Below, piece by piece: positions 47,107-55,672 of a stretch of DNA of 64,000 nucleotides; the stretch's first letter is position 1, and each line of letters starts with the position of its first letter. The position numbers were made by a program, and so were the translations under genes. This DNA comes from Sorangium cellulosum (lineage in GTDB: Bacteria > Myxococcota_A > Polyangia > Polyangiales > Polyangiaceae), in contig NZ_CP012673.1 in assembly GCF_002950945.1 (NCBI RefSeq), positions 4,401,001-4,465,000 of the forward strand, read 5' to 3'. The notes under the pieces are model-generated. The model was not told the origin of the DNA and made no database searches. It saw nothing but the letters and a program-made list of their open reading frames with translations.

Positions 47107-48030
47107 ATGAGCGACGCTTCCTCCACGGCCCCGCAGACCTCCGCGCCGGAGGTCAGAGCGCGCTACCAGCGGAGCGCGCGGAACTACCTGATCGACCAGA
47201 GATTCCAGCTGAAATACACGGGGTTCCTCGTGGGGATCAGCCTCGCGCTCTCCGCGGCGCTCGGGATCCTCCTCTGGAACGCGAGCTCGAAGATCATCGA
47301 GCAGAGCCGCAACGCCGTGGAGCAGGGGCAGCAGACCGTGCGCCAGGGGCAGGAGACCGTGAAGCGCGGCCAGGAGGTGGTCGTCCAGAGCCGCCGCGTC
47401 AGCGAGGTCGTCGCGATGAACATCGCGAAGGAGTACAAGGACGACCCCGAGCTCTCGAAGACGTTCGGCGAGGCCGCGCAGCGCGACGAGGCGAAGCTCA
47501 AGGACGAGCAGGAGCGGCTCGAGCGCGACGCCGCGGTGCTGCAGCAGCGGGCCGAGGCGCTCGGGCGGCAGGCCTCCGAGGTCGCGCAAAACCAGCAGAT
47601 GCTCCTCCGTCTGATCGTCGCGCTCCTGTCGCTGCTCGTCATCGGCGTGGGCGTCGCGGGCATCGTCTTCACGCACAAGATCGCGGGGCCGATCTTCAAG
47701 ATGAAGCGGCTGCTCCGCCAGGTCGGCGACGGCAAGCTGGTCGTGCGCGAGCGGCTGCGCAAGGGCGACGAGCTCCAGCACTTCTTCGAGTCGTTCGAGA
47801 AGATGGTGGACGATCTGAGGGCCCGCCAGCAGGCCAAGATCGCGACGATCGACGCGGTCATCTCGAGGCTCGAGACGGACGCGCGCGCGCAGGCGGAAGC
47901 CGAAGGGGAGCGAGCCCGAGGGCCTCGCGCAGCTGAAGCGGCTCCGCAGCGAGATGCAGGAGCAGCTCGACGCGTAGGGCGCGAGCCCGACCGGGGCAGC
48001 GCCTCATCTCGGCGTGGACCGGCCGCCTGA
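47107..48030 (+). CDS. HAMP-domain membrane protein with apparent C-terminal frameshift
   Basis: A 307-residue protein as read. A membrane segment near 38-58, a long coiled coil with Gln/Glu heptads (about 60-160) facing the periplasm, and a second membrane segment (LLRLIVALLSLLVIGVGVAGIVF) lead to a HAMP-like segment (HKIAGPIFKMKRLLRQVGDGKL). No kinase or chemoreceptor output follows. Past residue 267 the frame becomes Arg/Pro-rich, while the +1 frame reads SEPEGLAQLKRLRSEMQEQL and stops at 47975-47977, a natural coiled-coil end. The switch is at a run of four Gs (47905-47908), so one extra G explains it. GAGG precedes the ATG. Confidence 0.75.
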   Translation: MSDASSTAPQTSAPEVRARYQRSARNYLIDQRFQLKYTGFLVGISLALSAALGILLWNASSKIIEQSRNAVEQGQQTVRQGQETVKRGQEVVVQSRRVSEVVAMNIAKEYKDDPELSKTFGEAAQRDEAKLKDEQERLERDAAVLQQRAEALGRQASEVAQNQQMLLRLIVALLSLLVIGVGVAGIVFTHKIAGPIFKMKRLLRQVGDGKLVVRERLRKGDELQHFFESFEKMVDDLRARQQAKIATIDAVISRLETDARAQAEAEGERARGPRAAEAAPQRDAGAARRVGREPDRGSASSRRGPAA

Positions 48031-48064
48031 CGCCTGACATCGCGCAGCTGTGTCCACGTCGAGG

Positions 48065-48556
48065 CTAGAAGGCCGCCTTCACGATCTCGACGGCGACCTC
48101 GCCGCCCGGGAGGAACGTCACCGACGCGGCGTCGAAGCGCATCCGCTCGACGCCGCGGAGGCGCGAGAAGCGGGCGCGCCAGAGCACCTCGCCGGCCCGC
48201 CGCACGCGGGCGCGTTTGCCCGCGTCGATGCTGTCGAGGGCGCGGACGTACGAGCCCGCGCCGCGCGTGCGCACCTCGACGATCGCGATGACCGGCCCGT
48301 CGCGGGCGATCACGTCGATCTCCAGCCGGCCGACCCGCACGTTGCGCGCGACGATCTCCAGCCCTTGCGCCGCGAGGTGCGCGACCACGGCGTCCTCGGC
48401 GCGCGCCCCGAGCGCCTTGCGCGCGTCCGGCGCCGCGCCGGCGCGCGCGGCGTCGGGGCTGTCGTGTGGGGTGGAGACGTCGCTGGAGGGGGTCGCGCCG
48501 CCGGCCTGATCGGCCGGCGTTCGTCGAGGGCTGCGCGTCGCGCGGCGGCCGGTCAC
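48065..48556 (-). CDS. YraN/UPF0102 family nuclease-fold protein
   Basis: A 163-residue protein. After a basic 50-residue lead, the UPF0102 core is clear: GARAEDAVVAHLAAQGLEIVARN, then VGRLEIDVIARDGPVIAIVEVRTR. The acidic and basic residues in EIDVI and VEVRTR match the restriction-endonuclease-like active site of the family. Cellular role is unsettled. The GTG start lies eight bases after the stop of the Cys-rich lipoprotein gene, so coupling is likely. N-terminal length is uncertain. Confidence 0.85.
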   Translation of the reverse strand: MTGRRATRSPRRTPADQAGGATPSSDVSTPHDSPDAARAGAAPDARKALGARAEDAVVAHLAAQGLEIVARNVRVGRLEIDVIARDGPVIAIVEVRTRGAGSYVRALDSIDAGKRARVRRAGEVLWRARFSRLRGVERMRFDAASVTFLPGGEVAVEIVKAAF

Positions 48557-48563
48557 CCGGAGC

Positions 48564-49424
48564 CTACGGGTTGCCTTCGCACTGCTCCGAGTCGTAGCGG
48601 CCCTGGACCTGGCCGCAGGCCTGCCCGCTCGTGAACTCGGACTTCTCCTTGATGCAGTACTTTCCGGTGATCTGCTCGTCGCCGAGCCCGACGTTCGGGC
48701 GGATCTCCGAGCAGGTGAAGCCCTGCGGGCACGTGCAGAAGTTGAAGTTCGGATCCTCCTCCTCTCCCTCGGCGACGCCGCACCTGCAGGAGCAGTACAC
48801 CGCCTGCTCGGCGTTCCGGTTCGAGTCGGGCGCGCACTGCCCGCAGACGGGCGACGCGACGGGGACAAATTCGCGCCCCTCGCTCCCCGGCACGCAGCAC
48901 GCCTTGCCTTCGTTCTCCGCGTTCGGCCGGCTCGGGTCCTGGCAGCCGGTGATGCCGTCGCGGCAGACGTGCAGCTTGCACTGGCCGCCTTTGCAGACCC
49001 AGTCGTTGCTGGGGCAGTCGGCCTCGGTCGCGCAGCTACAGAACGCGCCCGCCGGATCACATTGCCCGCTGAAGCACTGCGAGGCGGCGTCCTTCGACGG
49101 GTCGCAGTCGGGCGCGTAGGTCGACGTCTCGACGCAGTCGGCGCACCCGCCCTCGCCGGGCTTGCAGACCGCGGGCGCCTCCTGGCCGAGGGGGCAGCTC
49201 ACGCGGCCCTGGAAGTGGTTCACCAGGCAGATCCGCGTCTGGCACTGGAAGGACCGCGATTCGATGTTCTCTTCCGTCACCTTGAAGCCAGCGAACTGCG
49301 GATCGTACTCGTCTTCGGGCAGGCACGGATCGCCCACGCCGCCGCTCTCACATGCGGCGGGGAGGCTCGCCATGGCGACGACGCTGAGCAGGCCGAGCAG
49401 GCCGGACAGAATGGAACGGGTCAT
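48564..49424 (-). CDS. Cysteine-rich lipoprotein
   Basis: A 286-residue lipoprotein (signal LLGLLSVVAMASLPAAC). I count about 31 cysteines, arranged in CxC, CC and CxxC pairs (FCSCATEADC, VYCSCRC, NFCTC), so the folded protein must be heavily disulfide-bonded, somewhat like EGF or knottin-type surface modules. No known domain is certain. AAGGAGC is at good spacing before the ATG. It is upstream of yraN on the same transcript. Cys-rich surface lipoproteins such as CglB act in Myxococcus gliding, but I see no sequence link. Confidence 0.75.
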   Translation of the reverse strand: MTRSILSGLLGLLSVVAMASLPAACESGGVGDPCLPEDEYDPQFAGFKVTEENIESRSFQCQTRICLVNHFQGRVSCPLGQEAPAVCKPGEGGCADCVETSTYAPDCDPSKDAASQCFSGQCDPAGAFCSCATEADCPSNDWVCKGGQCKLHVCRDGITGCQDPSRPNAENEGKACCVPGSEGREFVPVASPVCGQCAPDSNRNAEQAVYCSCRCGVAEGEEEDPNFNFCTCPQGFTCSEIRPNVGLGDEQITGKYCIKEKSEFTSGQACGQVQGRYDSEQCEGNP

Positions 49425-50011
49425 CAGAACGTGCTCCTTCGGCGGCGGTGCGCGCCTCGCCTCGGCAGAGGCGCGCGGACGGGAGGCAAGAAAACGCTCA
49501 AGTCGAGGTGCTCAAAGGCACAACGTCAGCGGTTGGACCCTAGACGAAGGGCGGCTGGAGCGTCAACAGGCGGATGGCCGCGCGTTCCGCCGAGGTGGGA
49601 TGCCGGCGCAGGCCCGAGGCGTTCGACCCGGCCCCCGCCGGGCCCTTGGCATTGAAACGGATGGGAGCGCCCGCCGGGCCGACCGAGACGCACGGGCGCC
49701 GGGCGAGCGATCGCGCATCGCTTCAATAATTCCACCGTCGACTCCTACGCAGTGCGCAACCCCAAGGTCGACGCGGGGCCTCGTGTCTCAGGGCGAAATG
49801 GCGTGCACGCCGGCGGCTGGCATCGCTTGACAAGGCGCGCGCCACAATCCTACCATCCCCCGCCACGCGTAAGTATCCGTTGATTCTCATTAAACTTTTT
49901 GGTTCTCGACCGAGCTGCCTCGGGGGTCTACGGCGCGCGCTTCCCACGTGTGGAGCCGCGAACGGGGCGAAGGGGCCACGATCTTTACGTCGCCGAAAGC
50001 GAGGAACGACG
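49425..50011. other. Intergenic region upstream of the glt cluster
   Basis: This 587-bp gap holds no supported gene. It contains the promoter at 49827-49856 and then a conspicuous AT-rich patch around 49870-49910 in the leader of gltC. The first 300 bases, behind the lipoprotein start on the other strand, show nothing distinct. Confidence 0.5.
49827..49856 (+). promoter_or_regulatory. Sigma-70-type promoter of gltC-gltD-gltE
   Basis: TTGACA (perfect -35) is followed after 18 bases by TACCAT. The predicted leader is about 150 bases long and includes an AT-rich stretch before the GAGGAAC ribosome-binding site. Confidence 0.6.
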
Positions 50012-51724
50012 ATGCGGAACCGGCTGGCGAGTGTCTGCCTTGTAGCTTCTGCCCTGTTGCTCTCCCCCGCCGTGGGGCATGCGCAGGCCGGCAAGGGTAA
50101 GCCCGTTGCGGCGGAGAAGGCGGACGCCAAGGGTGGCAACAACCCCAAGAAGGAGATCAACCTCGACGACGAGGCGGACTCGGGGCCCGTCACCGCGGGA
50201 CAGATGACGGAGGAGGCCGCGCAGGGCAAGCGCCTCTTCGACGGCGAGCGGTGGAGCGACGCCGCGCTGCAGCTGAAGCGCGTGGTCGACGGCGACACCG
50301 GCGACGACGAGGGGAACCGCCAGATCGCGCAGTACCACCTCGCGATCGCGCTGTACCGGCTGCAGTTCTACCAGGCGAGCTACGCGATCTTCTCCCAGAT
50401 CGCCGACAAGCCGAACCACCTCAAGTTCAACGAGACGCTGCTCTGGCTGTCCAAGCTCGCGACGCAGCTCCCCGAGCCGGCGGACATCATCGAGCGCGTC
50501 GGCAAGTACAAGACCGAGCAGGTCGCGCGGTTCAACAACCCCCAGCAGCGCGATCTGTACTGGCAGCTCAACTACCTGCTCGGCCGCTACAAGTACCGGA
50601 ACCGGAACTACGAGGAGGCGATCAGCCTCTTCGCCAAGGTCGACCAGAAGAGCAAGTACTACGTCCAGGCGCAGTTCTTCAGCGGCATCTCGTACGTGCA
50701 GCTGCGCAAGTCGGTGCCGGCGGTCAAGTCGTTCCAGCGGATCGTCCAGGCCATCGACGACGGCGTCGAGGGCCTCGAGGACGAGGCGCGCATGCGCGAC
50801 CTCGCGTTCCTCTCGATGGCGCGCACCTACTACTCGGCGTCTGTCCGGCTCGACGACAACAACGTCCCGACGATCGACGCCGCGAAGCTCTCGGCCGCCG
50901 TCAAGTACTGGAACCGCGTCGACGTCGCGAGCGAGTACTGGCTCGACAGCCTCTTCGAGCAGTCCTGGGCCTACTTCATGGCCGGGCTGTACCCGCAGGC
51001 CCTCGGCAACATCCACACGATCGAGTCGCCGTACTTCCCGAACTCGTTCTATCCCGAGGCCGACATCCTCAAGGCCGTCGTCTCGTTCACGATCTGCCAG
51101 TACGGCGACGCGACCACGATCGTCGCGAAGATGAAGAAGAAGTACGAGCCGATCAAGAAGGAGCTCGAGTCGATCCTGAACCGGTTCCAGGGGGAGGGGA
51201 ACGAGGAGCGCTTCTTCCAGTTCCTGAAGGACGTCAGCGCCGGCAAGGCGAACCTCTCGCCCACGGTGCGCCCGATCGTCGAGAACGCCCTCTCGGACCG
51301 CCAGCTCCGCCGCAACATGGAGTACGTGCGCGTGCTCGACGAGGAGGACGCGCGCTTCAAGAAGGCGCCGGCGAACTTCCGCAACTCGCCGGTCGGGAGC
51401 GAGGTGACCGACGCGCTCGACTTCGCCCGGAACCTCGCGATCCGGAACGCCGGCACGCTCGGCCGGGAGCGCTACCAGCGCAACCTCGACGAGCTCAACG
51501 AGCACCTCCGCGACTCGTCGAAGATCCTCATCGACATCACCGCGGCGGAGAGGAACAAGCTCGACCAGCAGGTCGTCAGCGGCCAGCTCTCGAAGGAGGA
51601 CGCGCTCACCTACGGCGTCGTCAAGCCCGACGACGAGCACGTGCTCTGGCCGTTCGACGGCGAGTACTGGCGCGACGAGCTGGGCTTCTACCGGCAGGTC
51701 GTGACGTCGAAGTGCAGCAAGTGA
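50012..51724 (+). CDS. gltC: Exported TPR protein, GltC-like
   Basis: A 570-residue periplasmic protein with signal peptide (VASALLLSPAVGHA) and a short lysine/aspartate-rich tail containing KEINLDD. The rest is TPR-like helix pairs (AQYHLAIALYRLQFYQASYAIF, LYWQLNYLLGRYKYRNRNYEEA, LDSLFEQSWAYFMAGLYPQALG). The C-terminus, FDGEYWRDELGFYRQ, is conserved-looking. Position directly before a GltD-like gene and the fold suggest GltC/NfsC, a periplasmic part of the gliding or spore-coat machine. In Myxococcus gltC lies in a different cluster with gltA and gltB, so the arrangement differs. GAGGAAC precedes the ATG. Confidence 0.65.
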   Translation: MRNRLASVCLVASALLLSPAVGHAQAGKGKPVAAEKADAKGGNNPKKEINLDDEADSGPVTAGQMTEEAAQGKRLFDGERWSDAALQLKRVVDGDTGDDEGNRQIAQYHLAIALYRLQFYQASYAIFSQIADKPNHLKFNETLLWLSKLATQLPEPADIIERVGKYKTEQVARFNNPQQRDLYWQLNYLLGRYKYRNRNYEEAISLFAKVDQKSKYYVQAQFFSGISYVQLRKSVPAVKSFQRIVQAIDDGVEGLEDEARMRDLAFLSMARTYYSASVRLDDNNVPTIDAAKLSAAVKYWNRVDVASEYWLDSLFEQSWAYFMAGLYPQALGNIHTIESPYFPNSFYPEADILKAVVSFTICQYGDATTIVAKMKKKYEPIKKELESILNRFQGEGNEERFFQFLKDVSAGKANLSPTVRPIVENALSDRQLRRNMEYVRVLDEEDARFKKAPANFRNSPVGSEVTDALDFARNLAIRNAGTLGRERYQRNLDELNEHLRDSSKILIDITAAERNKLDQQVVSGQLSKEDALTYGVVKPDDEHVLWPFDGEYWRDELGFYRQVVTSKCSK

Positions 51725-51743
51725 CGGATATCTTAACGGCTCA

Positions 51744-51766
51744 CCCCGCGGCCGGTGTCCGCGGGG
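51744..51766 (+). promoter_or_regulatory. Hairpin between gltC and gltD
   Basis: CCCCGCGG and CCGCGGGG form a perfect 8-bp stem with a 7-base loop in the 85-bp gap. It lacks a T-run. It may trim or stabilise mRNA and adjust the ratio of the two proteins. Confidence 0.4.
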
Positions 51767-51809
51767 CAGGCATCGCTTCCTCACGGGGGTCCGTGGCGGA
51801 GGGACGGAG

Positions 51810-54800
51810 ATGGAGATGAAGCAGTCGAAGTTCGATGTACTGCATGCGCTCCGCGCGGCGGCAGGCACGTTGGCCGTGGCGGCGTGCGCCGTCGCGACGA
51901 GCCCCGCGTCAGCCGCCGACGCGTGCATCACGCAGCCGGCGAAGGACGCGATCGCCGCATGCCCGGGCGGGAAGCTCCAGGTGTCGGCGGGCAAGAAGCC
52001 CCAGGTGAGCTTCAAGTCCGCCCCCACCGGGATCAACCTGAAGAAGCGCGACGATCTCACGAAGCCCGCGAACCCGACCGCCACCCAGGCGTCGGCGCAG
52101 CGCGACGAGCGGCGGAACCGCCTCGCCCCGAAGGTGAGGAGCCTGCTCGTCACGGAGATCCAGGGCCTCGAGGGCCTGTACGCGTCCACCCCCAAGAACG
52201 CGCCCGACCGGCCGAAGCTGATGCGGCGGCTCGCCGAGGGCTACGTCGAGCTCGAGTCGGCGGCGTTCCGCGACAAGACCGAGGGGCAGATCAAGGCCGA
52301 CGAGGCCAAGCGGAAGAACCCGAAGGCGGTCGCCGCGATCAACGCCGAGGTCGGCAAGGCCGACAAGATCCTCGCCGCCGCGCGCAGAAGCGCGATCAAG
52401 TACTACACGCAGCTGAAGACGCAGTACCCGAAGTACTGCCAGAGCACCAACGCGGCCGACCCCGCGAAGAGCACGGGCTGCACGGACGAGGTCCTCTACT
52501 ACCTCGCGTACGAGTACGAGCAGGCGCAGCAGCTCGAGGACGCGCGCAAGGTCTACTTCGAGCTCATCAAGAACTGGCCCCAGTCGAAGTACATCCCGAA
52601 CGCGTACCTCGCGTTCGGTGAGCTCTTCTTCAACGAGGCGCAGGGCGACCCGTCCAAGTGGCAGCTGGCCGAGCAGTCGTACCTCGAGGTGACGAAGTAC
52701 CCGCCGCCCGACAACAAGGTCTGGGGCTACGCCCACTACAAGCTCGGGTACGTCTACTGGAACAAGGGCGAGTTCGGCCGCGCGATCAGCGAGTTCAAGA
52801 AGACGATCGAGTACGGCCAGCAGTACGCCCAGATGCCCAACGCGGCCCAGCTCGCGGTCTCGGCGCGGCGCGACATCATCCCGGTCTACGCGCTCGCCGG
52901 CGACCCGCGGAAGTCCCACGACTTCCTCCGCCCGCTCAGCGGCGACACGAGCGGCAGCTCCGAGAAGACGTTCAAGATGATGGACGATCTCGGGCAGAAC
53001 TACCTCGACACCGGTCATTACAAGGAGGGCATCGAGCTCTACACCGACCTGATGACCCGCGATCGGGGCCCGAAGTACTGCGTGTACCAGGGGCACATCG
53101 CCGAGGCGACGCTGGCCATGAAGTCTGGCAACAAGGACCAGATCATGGGCGAGCTCGGGAAGCAGCTCGACGTCCACAACAAGTTCCAGGGCGAGGGGCA
53201 CCCGGCGGACGCGAAGCTGAAGTGCTCGAACATCACCGCAGGCCTGCTGACCGAGACGGCGATGGCCTGGCACCTCGAGGCGGTGGGCTCGGGCGGCGTG
53301 CGCGGCACCGGCGACAAGAAGACGATGCAGCTCGCCGCGCAGCTCTACGACAAGGTCGTCAACAACTTCAAGCAGGAGCAGTTCGCCAAGTTCGAGTTCC
53401 CCCGCATCCTGAAGGAGGACTGGCCGAACATCTTCAAGATCAAGTACGCCATGGCCGACCTTCTGTACTTCCAGAAGGACTGGGCCAAGTGCGGCCCCGC
53501 GTTCGACTCGGTCGTGGCCGAGGATCCGAACGGCCCGCAGGCGCCCGAGGCCGCGTACGCGTCGGTGCTCTGCTACCAGAACATCTACACCGAGACCCAC
53601 AAGGACGGCTCCGACAAGAAGGGGGGCGGCAACCTCCCCGATCCGGGGACGGGCAAGAAGGGCGAGAAGGACAAGAAGGCGGACAAGGCGAAGTTCCAGC
53701 CCAAGGACTTCAACGACAGCCAGAAGGGCATGATCACCGCCTTCAACCGCTACGTCTGCTACATCAAGCCCGCCGCGAACGACAAGGAGGCGCAGGAGCA
53801 GTACGTCGAGGTGAAGTACGCGCGCGGCCGCACGTACTTCGAGGCGCAGCACTGGGAGGAGGCCGCGCTCGCGTTCCGCGACGTGGCGCTGAACCACGCC
53901 GACAAAGAGGTCGGCATCTACGCCTCGCAGCTCTACCTCGAGTCGCTCAACGTCCTCGGCGCGAACATGGATCCGCCGCGTCCGTCCTGTTACGACGACA
54001 TGGCCGCGGACGTGCCCAAGTTCATCGACCTGTACTGCAAGGGCGGCAAGGAGAAGGAGAACGCCGAGCAGTGCGGCATCCTGATCCGGATCCAGCGCGA
54101 CATCGAGCGCCTGCGGGCCCAGAAGCTCGTCGAGGCGGCGGACGCCAGCGGCGGCGTCGAGGCCCTCAAGAACTACGAGAAGGCCGCCGTCGCGTACATG
54201 GACATGTGGAAGAAGTACGGCGAGGCCGCCTGCGAGGCGAAGCAGCCCGCCTGCGAGAAGAGCGAGGAGGTCCTCTACAACGCCGCGAAGGCGTTCCAGG
54301 CCGCTCGCCTCATCGCCAAGTCGATCGCGGCGCGCCGGATCCTGATCGACCCGAAGTACAACCTCCACAACACCGAGCTCGCGAAGCAGTCGATCTACGA
54401 GATCGGCGGCAACTACCAGGCGATCGCCGTCTACGACGAGGCGGCCAACTGGTACGAGCGCTTCGCCCGCGAGAACCCGAAGATGGAGAAGGCGCCGGAG
54501 GCGCTCCAGGACGCGGTCGTGCTGCGGCTCGGCCTCGGCCAGGAGGACCAGGCGATCAAGGACGCCGACCTCTTCAACAAGAACTACGGCAAGGCGAAGC
54601 CGGCGCAGACCGCGCAGATCGCGTTCGCCATCGGGGCGCACTACATCGACCGCGAGGACTGGGACCAGGCGCGCCGGCGGCTGTCGACGGCGATGCCGCA
54701 GATCGATCGCAACGCGACGTTCGACGTCCAGGTGCAGGCGCACGCGATGTACGCGCGCGTCCTCCTGCAGACGAAGAGCGTGACGCCGGCGAACGGCGAG

Positions 54801-55661
54801 TACAACAAGGTCCGGGGTTACTGGAAGGATCCGGCGGCCGCGCTGAAGAAGCTCGACGCGATCGGCGGCGAGGAGCCGGAGCGGCTGCGCCGGCTCGGCA
54901 AGGTGCTCACCGCGGTGGGCGAGGCCTACTTCCACTTCGCCGAGCAGAAGCGGAAGGAGGTCGATAAGATCAGGTTCCCCGAGTACAAGGGCGCCGGGAC
55001 GCGCGAGGACGTCCTCAAGCACATCAACACCAAGGTCACCGACTGGGTGAAGAAGAAGCGCCCGGCGATCGAGGCGGCCGATCAGGAGTACCAGAAGATC
55101 CTCAAGCTCGAGCCGACGCCTCCGCCGAAGTGGGTCATCGCGGCCGGTGCGCGCGTCGGTCAGATGTGGGGCAAGTTCGTCGCCGAGTTCCGGGCCGCGC
55201 CCATCCCGAAGGAGTGGAAGGGCCACGGCATGGTTCCGGGCACGGACGTCTCGTACGACGAGATCCGGGGCGAGTACTACTCGCGCCTCGACGAGGCGAG
55301 CGAGCCGCAGAAGCAGATGGCGAAGGGTGCCTTCAAGACCTGCCTCGATCTGTCGGTGAAGTACCAGTACTTCGACGACTACTCGCGGACCTGCGAGGTG
55401 TGGCTCTCGAAGAACTACGGCGCCGAGTACCACCTCATCGACGAATTCCGCGGCTCCCCGTCGCGGGTCAACTCCGGCCTGAGCGATCGTCCGGCGCCGC
55501 TCAACCTCGACGGCACCCCGTACCGTGAAGCGCCGACCGTGACGGACAAGCCTGCTGCGAAGAAGGACGAGGACGCCGACAAGAAGGAGACGCCGGCGGC
55601 GTCCGGCGGTTCCAAGGAAGGCTCGGCGCTCGAGCGGGCCACGACCCGATCCAAGAAGTGA
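51810..55661 (+). CDS. gltD: Large exported TPR protein, GltD/AgmU-like
   Basis: A 1283-residue periplasmic protein: signal peptide ending SPASA-A, a short Cys-containing start, then many helix pairs of TPR type (VLYYLAYEYEQAQQLEDARKV, WGYAHYKLGYVYWNKGEFGRA, QSIYEIGGNYQAIAVYDEAA) and a Lys/Glu-rich tail. Myxococcus GltD (AgmU) is a TPR protein of about 1200 residues that links inner and outer parts of the gliding machine and is followed by gltE, as here. GGAGGG is at good spacing before the ATG. The stop overlaps a possible start of the next gene (TGATG), so translation of gltD and gltE should be coupled. NfsD-like function is the alternative. Confidence 0.7.
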   Translation: MEMKQSKFDVLHALRAAAGTLAVAACAVATSPASAADACITQPAKDAIAACPGGKLQVSAGKKPQVSFKSAPTGINLKKRDDLTKPANPTATQASAQRDERRNRLAPKVRSLLVTEIQGLEGLYASTPKNAPDRPKLMRRLAEGYVELESAAFRDKTEGQIKADEAKRKNPKAVAAINAEVGKADKILAAARRSAIKYYTQLKTQYPKYCQSTNAADPAKSTGCTDEVLYYLAYEYEQAQQLEDARKVYFELIKNWPQSKYIPNAYLAFGELFFNEAQGDPSKWQLAEQSYLEVTKYPPPDNKVWGYAHYKLGYVYWNKGEFGRAISEFKKTIEYGQQYAQMPNAAQLAVSARRDIIPVYALAGDPRKSHDFLRPLSGDTSGSSEKTFKMMDDLGQNYLDTGHYKEGIELYTDLMTRDRGPKYCVYQGHIAEATLAMKSGNKDQIMGELGKQLDVHNKFQGEGHPADAKLKCSNITAGLLTETAMAWHLEAVGSGGVRGTGDKKTMQLAAQLYDKVVNNFKQEQFAKFEFPRILKEDWPNIFKIKYAMADLLYFQKDWAKCGPAFDSVVAEDPNGPQAPEAAYASVLCYQNIYTETHKDGSDKKGGGNLPDPGTGKKGEKDKKADKAKFQPKDFNDSQKGMITAFNRYVCYIKPAANDKEAQEQYVEVKYARGRTYFEAQHWEEAALAFRDVALNHADKEVGIYASQLYLESLNVLGANMDPPRPSCYDDMAADVPKFIDLYCKGGKEKENAEQCGILIRIQRDIERLRAQKLVEAADASGGVEALKNYEKAAVAYMDMWKKYGEAACEAKQPACEKSEEVLYNAAKAFQAARLIAKSIAARRILIDPKYNLHNTELAKQSIYEIGGNYQAIAVYDEAANWYERFARENPKMEKAPEALQDAVVLRLGLGQEDQAIKDADLFNKNYGKAKPAQTAQIAFAIGAHYIDREDWDQARRRLSTAMPQIDRNATFDVQVQAHAMYARVLLQTKSVTPANGEYNKVRGYWKDPAAALKKLDAIGGEEPERLRRLGKVLTAVGEAYFHFAEQKRKEVDKIRFPEYKGAGTREDVLKHINTKVTDWVKKKRPAIEAADQEYQKILKLEPTPPPKWVIAAGARVGQMWGKFVAEFRAAPIPKEWKGHGMVPGTDVSYDEIRGEYYSRLDEASEPQKQMAKGAFKTCLDLSVKYQYFDDYSRTCEVWLSKNYGAEYHLIDEFRGSPSRVNSGLSDRPAPLNLDGTPYREAPTVTDKPAAKKDEDADKKETPAASGGSKEGSALERATTRSKK

Positions 55662-55672
55662 TGGAGCAAACC

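Noticed and set aside
48564..49424. CglB homologue in the Cys-rich lipoprotein
   Set aside because: Cys-rich lipoprotein nature is shared, but length is shorter and no von Willebrand-type motif is seen.
51909..55433. Open frame of 1174 codons antisense to gltD
   Set aside because: It is rich in Arg, Leu, Val and Asp from reverse reading of GC-biased codons, has no domain, and the sense strand has clear TPRs and a signal peptide.
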